Of a stretch of DNA of 64,000 nt, positions 16,162 through 26,076 are shown piece by piece. Under the pieces are notes generated by a model. The model was not told the origin of the DNA. It ran no database searches and worked only from the letters and a program-made list of their open reading frames with translations. How positions within the stretch are numbered: position 1 is the first letter of the stretch; each line of letters starts with the position of its first letter. The position numbers and the translations under genes are program-made. Origin of the DNA: Aquisalinus luteolus (GTDB lineage: Bacteria > Pseudomonadota > Alphaproteobacteria > Caulobacterales > Parvularculaceae); NCBI RefSeq assembly GCF_009712425.2, contig NZ_VCJR02000003.1:62001-126000 (forward strand), written 5' to 3'.

Positions 16162-17103
16162 TCAGCGGGGGGCAGCGGCCCGGCGCAAGCGGTCATTGAT
16201 GGCAATGCCAAGGCCGGTCTCCGGGATTGGCGCGACAGCGATTTTCTCGGCGGCTTCGTCAAGCCGGTGCAGGTATGCGAAGAGATTTGCCGCCGCCTCG
16301 GTCAGGTCGCCCGAAGGACTGAGATTGAGGGCGTGGGGTGTGCTTATCGGGCCGAAACCGAGAAATTCCTCACCAGATGCAGGTGTCTTTGCATTGAGGC
16401 GCAGGAGCGCATTGGGCGCGTAATGGCTCTCCATCATGCCGGGGGCCAGAATCTCAGCTGATTTCTCTTTTATCTCAACGGCTTGATCGGTGACCTTCTC
16501 GATCTGCCCGATCGTGATGCTGCCGGGGCGTAGCAGGGAGAGCGTCTCGCCGACGGCAAGGATTGTCGACTCAACGCCCACCGAGGACGGGCCGTTATCA
16601 AGGATCATGTCGACCTTGGCCCCCAGCCCCGCGGCGACATGGGCGGCACTGGTCGGGCTGAGTCCGCCGGACGGGTTGGCGCTGGGCGCGGCAAAGGGCC
16701 TGCCAAAGGCGGCGAGGATAGCCTGCGCTGGCTCTGACTGCGGGCAGCGGATCGCGACCGTGTCGAGTCCCGCAGTGACCAGCTTCGACAAGCCGCTATC
16801 GGCCCTGACCGGCAGGACCATGGTCAGCGGACCGGGCCAGAAAGCGGCAGCGAGTTTCTCTGCCAGCGGGGATATTTCTGCGTAGGTCGCGGCCATCTCG
16901 AGACCGGTCACGTGGATGATCAGCGGGTTGAAGCTGGGCCGGCCCTTGGCCTCATAGATGCGGGCGACGGCGTGGTCGTCCGTCGCATCCGCCGCAAGGC
17001 CATAGACCGTCTCCGTCGGCACGGCGACAAGCCCGCCTTGCGACAGGATCTGCGCGGCTTTCTCGGCGGCATCGGTACTATAGGGGACGATCGGGTGTGA
17101 CAT
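16162..17103 (-). CDS. sua5: L-threonylcarbamoyladenylate synthase (Sua5 type)
   Basis: 313 residues: a YrdC domain (about 1-200) joined to a C-terminal Sua5 domain. It makes threonylcarbamoyl-AMP for the t6A modification of tRNA position 37. Motifs GGLVAVPTETVYGLAADA, KGRPSFNPLIIHV, WPGPLT, PSANPSGGLSPTSA and the linker block APGMMESHYAP are clear. It lies 99 bases upstream of the lipoprotein methyltransferase on the same strand and diverges from the acyl-CoA dehydrogenase. Confidence 0.95.
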   Translation of the reverse strand: MSHPIVPYSTDAAEKAAQILSQGGLVAVPTETVYGLAADATDDHAVARIYEAKGRPSFNPLIIHVTGLEMAATYAEISPLAEKLAAAFWPGPLTMVLPVRADSGLSKLVTAGLDTVAIRCPQSEPAQAILAAFGRPFAAPSANPSGGLSPTSAAHVAAGLGAKVDMILDNGPSSVGVESTILAVGETLSLLRPGSITIGQIEKVTDQAVEIKEKSAEILAPGMMESHYAPNALLRLNAKTPASGEEFLGFGPISTPHALNLSPSGDLTEAAANLFAYLHRLDEAAEKIAVAPIPETGLGIAINDRLRRAAAPR

Positions 17104-17194
17104 ATCGGGTCATAACTGCAGATGAACTGCGCACAAGGCTACAAAAATCTGGGGCCGCTCTACTATAGTTCAGGCAAACACCGGAGTGACCCCC

Positions 17195-18988
17195 ATGACC
17201 TACAAGACACCCGTGCGCGACATGCAATTCATCCTCGACCATATGGCCGGGTTCGACGCGGTGCGCCAGACCGGCGCTTATGACGATCTCGGACCGGAAC
17301 TGGTTTCCGCTGTGCTGGAGGAAGTCGGCAAGCTTGCCGACAACGTTCTGGCGCCGCTGAACCAGGCCGCCGATGAACAAGGCGCAAACCTGAAGGATGG
17401 CGTCGTCACCCTGCCGCCGGAATTCAAGGAGGCCTATGGCCAGTACACCGAAGGCGGCTGGGGCTCGCTGGCCTTCCCGGAGGAATATGGCGGCCAGAAC
17501 CTGCCGCAGACGCTGGCGCTATGCGTGTCCGATGCGCTGTTCGGGGCATGCATCGGCCTGTCCATGGGGTTCTGCCTGACGACTGGCGCGGTCAAGGCGC
17601 TGCTTGCTCACGGTACGGAGGAGCAGAAGAAGCTCTACCTGGAAAAGATGGTATCGGGCGAATGGGCGGGGACGATGAACCTGTCAGAGCCGCAGGCGGG
17701 CTCCGACCTGTCGGTCATCCGCACAAAGGCCGAGCCGGTGGGCGATGGCCGCTACAAGATCAAGGGCAACAAGGTGTGGATCTCCTATGGGGAGCATGAC
17801 CTGACGGAGAATATCTGCCACCTGGTGCTGGCCCGCCTGCCTGATGCTCCGGAGGGCACGCGCGGCATCTCCATGTTCCTCGTGCCGAAATATCACGTCA
17901 ACGAAGACGGCTCGCTGGGCGAACGCAATGATGTGCGCTGCACCGGCATCGAGCACAAGCTGGGCCAGCATCTCAGCCCCACCTGCCAGCTTGCCTATGG
18001 CGATAATGACGCGTGCTACGGCACGCTCGTTGGCAAGGAGAACGAAGGCCTGAAGAACATGTTCGTGATGATGAACGCGGCCCGCATCGATGTCGGCATG
18101 CAGGCGGTCAGCGTCGCCGAGCATGCCTTCCAGTCGGCGCTCGCCTATGCGCAGGACCGCACGCAGGGGCGGGAGTTCGGCGTGAAATCAGGGCCTCAGG
18201 TCGCGATCATTCAGCACCCGGATGTCCGCCGCCAGCTTTATACCATGAAGGCGCTGACCGATGCGTCCCGCGCGATCTGCTATGCCAATATGGTTGCTCA
18301 TGACGTGGCGCATCATTCGCCGGATGAAGAAACCGCGAAACTGGCCAAGGAGCGGGAAGAATTGCTCACGCCGATCTCCAAGGGCTTCTCGTCGGAGCGG
18401 GCGATCGAGTCGACCTCGCTTGGCATCCAGGTTTTCGGCGGCATGGGCTATGTCGAGGAGACGGGCGCGGCCCAGCACCTGCGCGATGTGCGTATCTGCG
18501 CGATCTATGAAGGCACGAACGGCATCCAGGCGATCGACCTGATCGGCCGCAAGCTCGGTATGGGTGGCGGCAAGCTCGCCTATGACTTTATCGCAGAGGT
18601 GAAGGAAAATGCCGACGCGTTGATGGCCTCTAGTGAAGGCGATCTCGAAGCCATCGGCCAGCAATTGAAAGCAGAAGCCGAGCGGCTGGAGGAGGTCACA
18701 CGCTGGATGGTCGAGGCCGGAGGCCGTGGCAAGGCGGAGGATGCGCTCGCTGGCGCGAGCGCCTATCTCGACCAGTTCGGCTATGTTGCCGGCGGGCATT
18801 ATCTCGGCAAGGGGGCGCTCGCGGCGGAGGGGCTGGAGGAGGGCGATCAGGCCTATCATGCCTCGCGCATCGCCATTGCCCGCTTCTATGCCGACAATCT
18901 GCTGCCGCGCGCCAGTGCTTGCGCAACGGCGGCCATGGCCGGTGAGCAGACCGTGCGCGAAATCGATCCGGCCCTTTTAGCGGGATAA
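17195..18988 (+). CDS. Acyl-CoA dehydrogenase with C-terminal extension domain
   Basis: 597 residues, flavin enzyme of fatty acid or related acyl-CoA oxidation. The N-terminal helical domain, NLSEPQAGSDLSVIRTKAE (FAD/substrate), the GIEHKLGQHLSPTC loop and the C-terminal catalytic-base region CAIYEGTNGIQAIDL are all present; the Glu there is the usual base. A further 130-residue C-terminal domain places it in the DmdC-like large subgroup. ATG 17195 has GGAG eight bases upstream; GTG 17186 lies inside that site. No thiolase or hydratase gene is adjacent. Confidence 0.92.
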   Translation: MTYKTPVRDMQFILDHMAGFDAVRQTGAYDDLGPELVSAVLEEVGKLADNVLAPLNQAADEQGANLKDGVVTLPPEFKEAYGQYTEGGWGSLAFPEEYGGQNLPQTLALCVSDALFGACIGLSMGFCLTTGAVKALLAHGTEEQKKLYLEKMVSGEWAGTMNLSEPQAGSDLSVIRTKAEPVGDGRYKIKGNKVWISYGEHDLTENICHLVLARLPDAPEGTRGISMFLVPKYHVNEDGSLGERNDVRCTGIEHKLGQHLSPTCQLAYGDNDACYGTLVGKENEGLKNMFVMMNAARIDVGMQAVSVAEHAFQSALAYAQDRTQGREFGVKSGPQVAIIQHPDVRRQLYTMKALTDASRAICYANMVAHDVAHHSPDEETAKLAKEREELLTPISKGFSSERAIESTSLGIQVFGGMGYVEETGAAQHLRDVRICAIYEGTNGIQAIDLIGRKLGMGGGKLAYDFIAEVKENADALMASSEGDLEAIGQQLKAEAERLEEVTRWMVEAGGRGKAEDALAGASAYLDQFGYVAGGHYLGKGALAAEGLEEGDQAYHASRIAIARFYADNLLPRASACATAAMAGEQTVREIDPALLAG

Positions 18989-19051
18989 TTTCGCCTTTTC
19001 TTTGTCATGATGGCGGGGCATGGTGCGCAAAACCAGCCTCGCCATTGTTTC

Positions 19052-19963
19052 ATGCAACTCCTCATCTATTACGCCAGCTATCTCTACTTCATCGCTGTGC
19101 CGGTCATTCTCTGGCTGATGATCCGCAAGGACTGGCGCGTGCGCAGGGTTCTGCTCGGGCTGTTTCTCGCTGGCATCAGCGTGCTGGCCTATGCCCGCTT
19201 TGTCGAGCCTCGCATTCTGCTCGTGAAAGAGCATGAGCTTAACATCTGTACTGCGGAAGCGCTGGGTGAAGTCAGGGCAGCGGTATTCTCCGATACCCAT
19301 AATGGCATTTTCGGCAATGCAATGCCGGTCGCCCGTATCGTGGACCGGGTGAACGGGCTGGATGCAGACCTGGTGCTGATCCCGGGCGACTTCACTTATC
19401 ATCCGCCAGCGGATGAGTTACCGGAACTATTTGCGTCGCTGGCTGACCTGACGGCCCCCGCCTTTGCCGTGATGGGCAATCACGATGTCGGCTTGTCGGG
19501 AGAGGACCTGACCGAGCCGCTGATCGACACGCTGGAGGCGGTCGGCGTCGCCGTGCTCGATGGCGATGCCGCGGCGACCGAGGTCAACGGCCAGCCGGTC
19601 AACATCATCGGTCTGCCGGACCATTGGGGCGCACAGCGCGATTTTGACTGGGTGGCACCTGAACAGCCCATCTCAGGAGCGTTCACCTTTGCTATCGAAC
19701 ATAACCCGGACGTGCTTGAACAGCGCCGAACCCTGCCGGAATTCGACCTGATGATTTCCGGCCATACCCATGGCGGCCAGATCAATATTCCGTTAGTGAC
19801 CTGTGCGCTGACCTTTGCCTGCGATGTCCATCGCTATGGTTTTAGCGAGGAACGACGCGGGAATCTGTTCGTTACCTCCGGCACGGGCATGGTCGGCCTG
19901 CCGATGCGTTTCAACGTACCTCCGGTCATCGACATGCTGACGATTTCCTACGGGCCGTGTTAG
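19052..19963 (+). CDS. Membrane-anchored metallophosphoesterase
   Basis: 303 residues with two N-terminal membrane segments (about 1-20 and 28-48) and a calcineurin-like domain. Metal motifs in order are SDTHNG, GDFTYH, GNHDVG and SGHTHGGQ, as in YkuE-type enzymes that may act on UDP-2,3-diacylglucosamine-like or other phosphodiesters. I chose ATG 19052 (MQLLIYYAS) because it begins the membrane helix; an ATG at 19007 would add 15 polar residues. Seven bases separate it from the next gene, so they share a transcript. Confidence 0.87.
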   Translation: MQLLIYYASYLYFIAVPVILWLMIRKDWRVRRVLLGLFLAGISVLAYARFVEPRILLVKEHELNICTAEALGEVRAAVFSDTHNGIFGNAMPVARIVDRVNGLDADLVLIPGDFTYHPPADELPELFASLADLTAPAFAVMGNHDVGLSGEDLTEPLIDTLEAVGVAVLDGDAAATEVNGQPVNIIGLPDHWGAQRDFDWVAPEQPISGAFTFAIEHNPDVLEQRRTLPEFDLMISGHTHGGQINIPLVTCALTFACDVHRYGFSEERRGNLFVTSGTGMVGLPMRFNVPPVIDMLTISYGPC

Positions 19964-19970
19964 CGCAGGT

Positions 19971-20660
19971 ATGAGATTCCTTGCCTTTCTGCTCGTCTGC
20001 GCCCTTCTGACCGCAGGCGGTTTCTATGTGCTCGACCGCCATGTGCCTGACCGGTTCAACCCGTTCGAGCCGCTGGCGATTGCCGATGAGCCAACATTCC
20101 TGACCGGCATGAAGCTGACCCGCCTGCGGGTAAATGCTGCCGAATGCCGGGCGGTGCTCGACCAGAGCGAGCTCGACTTCGAGTTCCTGCCGGACCGGGA
20201 GACAGGCGAGAATTGCGGCTTTACGGATGTCGCCCAGCTGCGCCAGTCGAGCATCTCCTATGGCGGCGACATCACGCTGACCTGTCCGGCGCTCGTCGCT
20301 CTCGCGGTCTGGGAAGAGCATGACCTGAAGCCGGCGGCAGAGGAGATTCTGGGTCGTGAGATCATCCGTATCCGCCATTACGGTACTTATGCCTGCCGCA
20401 ACGTCAATAACCGCTCCACCGGGCGGCGGTCCGAACATGCATACGCCAATGCCATCGACATTGCCGGTTTCGTGCTGGAGGATTCGACCGAAATTTCTGT
20501 GCTGGATGACTGGGGCGATGACAATGAGCAGGGCCGGTTCCTAGACGCTGTCCATGAGCGTGCCTGCGAGCGCTTCGCGGTGGTGCTGGGTCCGGATTAC
20601 AACAACGCCCACGCCAATCACTTCCACCTCGACATGGGCCCGTTCATGACGTGCCGGTGA
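19971..20660 (+). CDS. Extensin-like_C family envelope protein
   Basis: 229 residues with an N-terminal signal anchor (FLAFLLVCALLTAGGFYVL). The Extensin-like_C domain shows TGRRSEHAYANAIDIAGF and NNAHANHFHLDMG, a His/Asp arrangement like M15-type D,D-carboxypeptidases, plus four or more conserved cysteines. A role in peptidoglycan handling is plausible but unproven. It directly follows the metallophosphoesterase. Confidence 0.88.
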   Translation: MRFLAFLLVCALLTAGGFYVLDRHVPDRFNPFEPLAIADEPTFLTGMKLTRLRVNAAECRAVLDQSELDFEFLPDRETGENCGFTDVAQLRQSSISYGGDITLTCPALVALAVWEEHDLKPAAEEILGREIIRIRHYGTYACRNVNNRSTGRRSEHAYANAIDIAGFVLEDSTEISVLDDWGDDNEQGRFLDAVHERACERFAVVLGPDYNNAHANHFHLDMGPFMTCR

Positions 20661-20726
20661 GGCAGCAGAAAGCGCCGTGTCATCAAACCACTTTTCGCGA
20701 CCGGCTCACCTTGGCATAAGAAGCCC

Positions 20727-21671
20727 ATGACAACACTTCTCTACAGCCATTCTGACTTCGGCCAGCATGAGGTCCCGCCCGGCCATCCGGAACGCCAGTC
20801 TCGCTATGGCGCGGTCGAGGCGGCGCTTGCCACAAGCGATTTCGATGACTTGATCCGCCTCGAAGCTCCGGAAGCGGCGTGGGACCGTATCGCGCTCGCC
20901 CATCCGCAGGATCATCTCGATCTCGTTCAGGCCAAGGCCCCCAAGGATGAGGGCTGGGCACAGCTCGACCCTGATACTTTCATGGGCCCCCATTCGCTGT
21001 CCGCCGCGAGGCGCGGGGCAGGGGCTGCCGTTGCCGCCGTCGATGCGGTGATGGCGGGCGAGGCCGATAATGCCTTCATTATCGCCCGACCGCCCGGCCA
21101 CCATGCCGAGCAGGACCGGGCCATGGGCTTCTGCTTCTTCAACAATGCCGCCATCGCTGGCCTGCACGCACAGGCGGCCCATGGCTGTGCCCGCGTCGCC
21201 GTGGTCGATTTCGATGTCCATCACGGCAATGGCACTCAGGCGATTTTCTGGGATCGCGAAAACGCGTTCTTCGCGTCATCCCACGAGTGGCCGCAATATC
21301 CGGGCACGGGCAAGGAGACTGATCGCGGCCTTTACGACCAGATCACCAACCAGCCCTTGGCGCGGGGCGAGGGCGGGCAGGCGTTCCGCCGGGCGTGGGG
21401 GGATAGGCTTCTGCCGGCGCTGTCGGATTTTGCGCCTGATTTCATCGTCATATCCGCCGGTTTCGATGCCCATGCCGCGGACCCGCTAGGCGGGTTGAAA
21501 CTGGTCGAGGAGGATTTCGCCTGGATCACGGCCGAAATCGCCGCGATTGCGCGGGACAAGTGCGCAGGCCGTCTCATTTCGGTACTCGAAGGCGGCTATG
21601 ACCTTGATGCACTTGGAAAGTCTGCCGCAGCACACGTTAAAGCGCTCGCCTCACACGGCCAAATCGGCTAA
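20727..21671 (+). CDS. Histone-deacetylase-family (class II) amidohydrolase
   Basis: 314 residues with the arginase/deacetylase fold. Zinc and charge-relay residues are intact: RPPGHHAE (two catalytic His), GFCFFNN, VVDFDVHHGNGTQ (zinc Asp and His) and SAGFDAH (second zinc Asp). Bacterial relatives deacetylate acetyl-polyamines, protein lysines or acetoin-pathway components; the substrate here is unknown. It is the third gene in a same-strand run from 19052 to dxs. Confidence 0.93.
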   Translation: MTTLLYSHSDFGQHEVPPGHPERQSRYGAVEAALATSDFDDLIRLEAPEAAWDRIALAHPQDHLDLVQAKAPKDEGWAQLDPDTFMGPHSLSAARRGAGAAVAAVDAVMAGEADNAFIIARPPGHHAEQDRAMGFCFFNNAAIAGLHAQAAHGCARVAVVDFDVHHGNGTQAIFWDRENAFFASSHEWPQYPGTGKETDRGLYDQITNQPLARGEGGQAFRRAWGDRLLPALSDFAPDFIVISAGFDAHAADPLGGLKLVEEDFAWITAEIAAIARDKCAGRLISVLEGGYDLDALGKSAAAHVKALASHGQIG

Positions 21672-21680
21672 TCCGGACTG

Positions 21681-22298
21681 ATGGTGGGCCGAATCATAAC
21701 TGCGCGCCACGGGCGCCCCAATCTAGACAGGAACGTGCGGATCACCGCGCGGGAGTATGGCGACTGGTGGGCGCGCTACGACGAAAGCGGCTTGCACCCG
21801 GACGAGGCGCCGCCGCGCAGCCTGATCGACGTCGCCACCAATTGCGAGCATGTGCTGTGCTCTACACTGCCGCGCGCGATCGAGACCGCCGACCATATCG
21901 TCGAGGGCGCACGCATCGTGCCGCAGGATGCGCTGTTCGTCGAAGCGCCGCTGCCGCCGCCGCCCGTGCCGTGGATCAGGCTGCGCCCCGGCACCTGGGG
22001 TGTCGTCTCCCGTACCTTCTGGTTCCTCGGCTATGCGCCGGACGAGACGGAGAACCACGCGCAGGCCTGGCGCCGGGTTTCGCAGATCGCCGACCGGCTG
22101 ATCGATCTGTCGGCAGAGGGCGATGTGCTGCTCTGTGCCCATGGCTATCTCAACTGGATGATCGACCGGCACATGTGCAAGAAGCGCCGTTGGGCCCGGG
22201 TCGACCATCAGGGCGGCAATAATTACTGGTCCTGGCGCGCCTATGAGCTGGAAGCGCCGGAAACCAGAGCGACTGAAAAGCCTGCCGTCGCCGAGTAG
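21681..22298 (+). CDS. Histidine phosphatase superfamily protein
   Basis: 205 residues with the phosphoglycerate-mutase-like R-H-G motif (ITARHGRPN) and a second histidine in LLCAHGYLNWM. The region between them is longer and Trp-rich compared with standard enzymes. The phosphate-binding arginine is seen in STLPRAIETA. Substrate unknown. ATG 21681 lies nine bases after the deacetylase stop, so it is probably translated from the same mRNA. Confidence 0.88.
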   Translation: MVGRIITARHGRPNLDRNVRITAREYGDWWARYDESGLHPDEAPPRSLIDVATNCEHVLCSTLPRAIETADHIVEGARIVPQDALFVEAPLPPPPVPWIRLRPGTWGVVSRTFWFLGYAPDETENHAQAWRRVSQIADRLIDLSAEGDVLLCAHGYLNWMIDRHMCKKRRWARVDHQGGNNYWSWRAYELEAPETRATEKPAVAE

Positions 22299-22355
22299 GT
22301 TGGCTGAGGCTATCCGTGTATGATCAGGAATGTGATGGATAGCAGGGAGAATATC

Positions 22356-23078
22356 ATGAAGCGTCGTCTTGCATCGATATCACTGTCGGCAATGCTCCTG
22401 ACTGCAGGATCGGCATGGGCAGGCATGCCGACAAATGAAACTGCCGTGTGCCCGATTGGTGGTGAAGAGTTTGGCTATACCGGCACAATGTCTTGTTCCT
22501 CCCCATGGGGGCAGGCGACCATGTCTTATCGCATTGTCTCGAGTTGCGATTTCATAACGCGCCTGCCGCAATGTCCGACAAACGGCTTGCCGCTTTATCG
22601 CGATTTTGCGGATGAGGAATTGCCCGTCATAGAGGAATTCATGCAGACCCCCGCCTATTCGGAGGGGCGGTCGATTTCGCGCTATTATCTCGCCTACCGC
22701 CTGAGCGAGGAACTGGGGGAGGCAGAGGCGGATGAAGGCTATTTCCTGTTGCTCAACGGCTTTTGGTATGACCCCGAAAATACGTTTTCGAATGCGAATT
22801 ATCTGAAGGCATATCTCGATATTGCTGAACAGACATTGCCAACGATGAGCGACGAGGAACGGCCTTACTATGAGGCTGTAACTGCCTATGTCTATTCCCA
22901 GGACCAACAGCCCGACAAGGCACGGGAAAAGCTCGAAGCCGCCCGGGCATCCATGCCTGAGGATGCAGGGCTTTTATCCGATTATATCAGTCGCGTAGAA
23001 GGCTGTCTTGCGACCCCGGGGGAGACTCGCTGTAGGCCGGAAACCCTGATCGAAACGGAAGAAGACGAAGATGGCTGA
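22356..23078 (+). CDS. Secreted protein with degenerate zinc-ribbon-like motifs
   Basis: 240 residues. A Sec signal ([22 protein letters not shown]) is followed by [12 protein letters not shown], further cysteines in MSCSS and SSCDF, and [15 protein letters not shown]. The spacing of CPxGG and CPxNG recalls a DUF2225-type CPxCG zinc ribbon in which half of the cysteines are lost. The C-terminal half has TPR-like helices ([34 protein letters not shown]). Role unknown. ATG 22356 has GGGAG seven bases upstream. It overlaps xseB by eight bases. Confidence 0.7.
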   Translation: MKRRLASISLSAMLLTAGSAWAGMPTNETAVCPIGGEEFGYTGTMSCSSPWGQATMSYRIVSSCDFITRLPQCPTNGLPLYRDFADEELPVIEEFMQTPAYSEGRSISRYYLAYRLSEELGEAEADEGYFLLLNGFWYDPENTFSNANYLKAYLDIAEQTLPTMSDEERPYYEAVTAYVYSQDQQPDKAREKLEAARASMPEDAGLLSDYISRVEGCLATPGETRCRPETLIETEEDEDG

Positions 23079-23313
23079 CAATCAGAATATCAATATGATG
23101 TCTTTCGAGGCAGCGCTTCAGGAACTGGAAGGCATCGTCTCCACCCTTGAAAAGGGCGACGCGCCGCTGGAGCAGTCGATCGAGCTATATGAGCGCGGGG
23201 CCGCGTTGAAAGCCCATTGCGAGAAAAAGCTGAAAGATGCCAAGGAAAAGGTCGACAAGATCATGCTGAGCGAGTCCGGCGAAGCGCGAACCGAACCGGC
23301 ATCCTTTGACTGA
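23071..23313 (+). CDS. xseB: Exodeoxyribonuclease VII small subunit
   Basis: 80 residues, the helical small subunit that joins XseA to degrade single-stranded DNA. The family signature [20 protein letters not shown] and [19 protein letters not shown] cover residues 9-53. Start ATG 23071 overlaps the upstream secreted protein. In many alphaproteobacteria xseB is followed by ispA and dxs; here dxs follows at once, 129 bases on, with no ispA. xseA is not in the window. Confidence 0.95.
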   Translation: MADNQNINMMSFEAALQELEGIVSTLEKGDAPLEQSIELYERGAALKAHCEKKLKDAKEKVDKIMLSESGEARTEPASFD

Positions 23314-23442
23314 GTGAGATGGCGGCAATTTGCCCATCATATTTCACACTAATTTCAGGCCCTTGCCGCAAGCGCGGCTTGATTTCGCCCCATAGGACTG
23401 TGAAACTCCTGTGACGCTATAAGATAGTAACGGATAAAACCT

Positions 23443-25365
23443 ATGGCTGTTGAAACCCCGCTCCTCGACAAAGTGACCCTGCCGGCCGATCTGCGCGATC
23501 TGGACCGCAGTCAGCTGCGCCAGCTGGCCGATGAGTTGCGGGAAGAGGTGATCGACGCCGTTTCCGTGACCGGTGGGCATCTCGGCGCCGGGCTCGGCGT
23601 GGTCGAGCTGACCGTGGCGCTGCATTACCTGTTCAACACGCCCGACGACAAGCTGATCTGGGATGTCGGCCACCAGTGCTATCCGCACAAGATCCTGACC
23701 GGGCGGCGCGACCGCATCCGCACCCTGCGCCAGGAAGGCGGCCTGTCCGGTTTCACCAAGCGGTCAGAGAGCGAATATGATCCGTTCGGCGCGGCCCATG
23801 CGGCGACGTCGATCTCCTCGGCGCTCGGCATGGCTGTCGCCCGCGACATGAAGGGCGAGGACAATCGCGTCATCGCCGTCATCGGTGACGGGTCGATGTC
23901 CGCCGGCATGGCTTATGAGGCGATGAACAATGCCGGGGACCTCGGCAGCCGGCTGACGGTCATCCTCAACGACAACGACATGTCCATCGCCCCGCCGGTC
24001 GGCGCGATGAGTGCCTATCTCGCCCGTGCGGCCTCGTCCGGCGCCTATCAGGGCTTCCGCACCTTTGCCAAGCAGCTGGCCAAGAAACTGCCCAAGACAA
24101 TCTATGAAAAAGCGGCGAAGGCAGAGGAATATTCCCGCGGGCTCGTGACCGGTGGCACGCTGTTCGAGGAGCTGGGCTTTTACTATGTCGGGCCGATCGA
24201 TGGGCACAACATGGACCACCTGATCGATGTTCTAGAGAATGTCCGCGACATCGATGACGGGCCGGTGCTGGTCCATGTCGTCACCCAGAAGGGCAAGGGC
24301 TATGCCCCGGCTGAAACATCCGCCGATAAATATCACGGCGTTGCCAAGTTCGACGTCATCTCCGGCAAGCAGCACAAGGGCAAGTCCAACGCGCCGTCCT
24401 ATACATCCGTATTCGGACAGCAGCTGGTCGAGGAAGGCCGCCGCGACGACAAGATCGTCGGCATCACCGCTGCCATGCCGGACGGCACCGGCCTGACAAA
24501 ATTCATGCAAGAGTTCCCTGATCGTACCTTCGATGTCGGCATCGCCGAGCAACATGCGGTGACGTTTGCCGCTGGCCTCGCTGCCGAAGGCATGAAGCCA
24601 TACGCCGCGATCTATTCGACCTTCCTGCAGCGCGCCTATGACAGCGTGGTACACGATGTCGCCCTGCAGAACCTGCCCGTCCGTTTCCCGCTCGACCGGG
24701 CCGGTCTTGTCGGCGCCGATGGCGCGACCCATGCCGGTGCCTTCGATCTCGCCTATCTCGGCTGCCTGCCCAATATGGTGATCATGGCTGCGGGCGATGA
24801 GGCGGAGCTGGTCCACATGACCCATACCTCCGCCATGTATGACGAGGGCCCCATCGCCTTCCGCTTCCCGCGCGGGGAGGGGATTGGCGTAGAGATGCCG
24901 GACAAGCCGCTGATGCTCGAACTTGGCAAGGGTCGCATCGTCAAGGAAGGCACCAAGGTTGCGCTCTTGTCGCTCGGCGGGCGCCTCGGTGAATGCCTGA
25001 AGGCCGCAGACATGCTGGGGGCACAGGGTCTGTCGACGACGGTCGCCGATGCCCGCTTCGCCAAGCCGCTGGACTACGACCTGATCCGCCGCCTGGTGAA
25101 AGAACATGAAGTCGTGATCACGGTCGAGGAAGGCTCACAGGGCGGTTTCGGCGCCTTTGTGCTGCATTATCTGGCAGAGACCGGCCTGCTCGATGGCGGG
25201 CTGAAGATCCGTACACTGACACTGCCGGATACCTATCAGGATCAGGCCAGCCCGGCACGCATGTATGAAGACGCTGGCCTCGATGCCCGCGGCATCGCCA
25301 ATACCGCCCGCCGGGCGCTGGGCATGGAAGACATGCCGGTTCAGGCTGGCGACATCAGGGCCTGA
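23443..25365 (+). CDS. dxs: 1-deoxy-D-xylulose-5-phosphate synthase
   Basis: 640 residues, thiamine-diphosphate enzyme making DXP from pyruvate and glyceraldehyde-3-phosphate, the first step of the MEP isoprenoid pathway. Clear blocks are [20 protein letters not shown], the ThDP/Mg motif [19 protein letters not shown] (GDGS...NN), [24 protein letters not shown] (catalytic Glu) and FPRGEG. Length is standard. ubiA in the same window uses the isoprenoid products. Confidence 0.97.
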   Translation: MAVETPLLDKVTLPADLRDLDRSQLRQLADELREEVIDAVSVTGGHLGAGLGVVELTVALHYLFNTPDDKLIWDVGHQCYPHKILTGRRDRIRTLRQEGGLSGFTKRSESEYDPFGAAHAATSISSALGMAVARDMKGEDNRVIAVIGDGSMSAGMAYEAMNNAGDLGSRLTVILNDNDMSIAPPVGAMSAYLARAASSGAYQGFRTFAKQLAKKLPKTIYEKAAKAEEYSRGLVTGGTLFEELGFYYVGPIDGHNMDHLIDVLENVRDIDDGPVLVHVVTQKGKGYAPAETSADKYHGVAKFDVISGKQHKGKSNAPSYTSVFGQQLVEEGRRDDKIVGITAAMPDGTGLTKFMQEFPDRTFDVGIAEQHAVTFAAGLAAEGMKPYAAIYSTFLQRAYDSVVHDVALQNLPVRFPLDRAGLVGADGATHAGAFDLAYLGCLPNMVIMAAGDEAELVHMTHTSAMYDEGPIAFRFPRGEGIGVEMPDKPLMLELGKGRIVKEGTKVALLSLGGRLGECLKAADMLGAQGLSTTVADARFAKPLDYDLIRRLVKEHEVVITVEEGSQGGFGAFVLHYLAETGLLDGGLKIRTLTLPDTYQDQASPARMYEDAGLDARGIANTARRALGMEDMPVQAGDIRA

Positions 25366-25373
25366 CAGGCGTG

Positions 25374-26060
25374 ATGATGGGGGAGAACGTCTCAAAGCGC
25401 CTTGTCGCAATTCTGACTGGTCTTGTGGCGATTGTGCTTTTGTCCAGTGCATATGCGCAGGACGATCCCTTCACGGAAAAACTGACCAGCCTCGAGACGG
25501 CGGCAGTGATCACGGCGGATGATGCCAGCCAGCTGCTCGGGGCGTCTATGCCGGGCCCGTCGCTCTATCGCCGCGAAAAGAATGTATTCCGCAAGCTGAT
25601 GCGCAAGCCGGATGAGGCGACCCGCGTAAAATATGAAGGCGTCACCTATGATCTGCCGCCCCTGACCGCACCTGCCCAGCGGCTCGTCACCTTCATCCTG
25701 AAGAACCGGTCAACCGAGGATCTGTGGCTGCAAGGGCGGGCGGAAATGCACACGTTAGTCCGCTATGCCCATATCAACGATGTTTCCGAGAGCAGCTTCG
25801 ACAACAGCCACAATCATTTCTTCTATCATGACTGGCTGGAGGTCGAGCAGGGCGGCGATGCCGCTTCCTTTCGTGCGATGGTCGACAGCTATGTCGACCA
25901 GGTCAGTTCTGCGGCGGCGGACGGCACGGCGTTGAGTGATGAAGACATCGCCTATGCGATCTCCGTCGCCCGTGACTCTCTCGCCTATGTCGATTCCATC
26001 AGGGACGACCGGATGCCTGATGATATTTACGAGGGGCTGGCGCCCCCCGCGCTGGACTGA
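25374..26060 (+). CDS. Hypothetical secreted protein
   Basis: 228 residues, not recognised. A signal peptide (VAILTGLVAIVLLSSAYAQ) precedes a mainly helical, acidic protein with a His-rich patch, NSHNHFFYHDWLEVEQGG near the middle, that might bind metal. It starts eight bases after dxs, probably in the same transcript. ATG 25374 and ATG 25377 are both possible. It converges with the Dabb gene; a weak hairpin (GGACTG/CAGTCC at about 26069-26087) lies between them. Confidence 0.65.
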   Translation: MMGENVSKRLVAILTGLVAIVLLSSAYAQDDPFTEKLTSLETAAVITADDASQLLGASMPGPSLYRREKNVFRKLMRKPDEATRVKYEGVTYDLPPLTAPAQRLVTFILKNRSTEDLWLQGRAEMHTLVRYAHINDVSESSFDNSHNHFFYHDWLEVEQGGDAASFRAMVDSYVDQVSSAAADGTALSDEDIAYAISVARDSLAYVDSIRDDRMPDDIYEGLAPPALD

Positions 26061-26076
26061 TCCCTGAGTGGACTGA

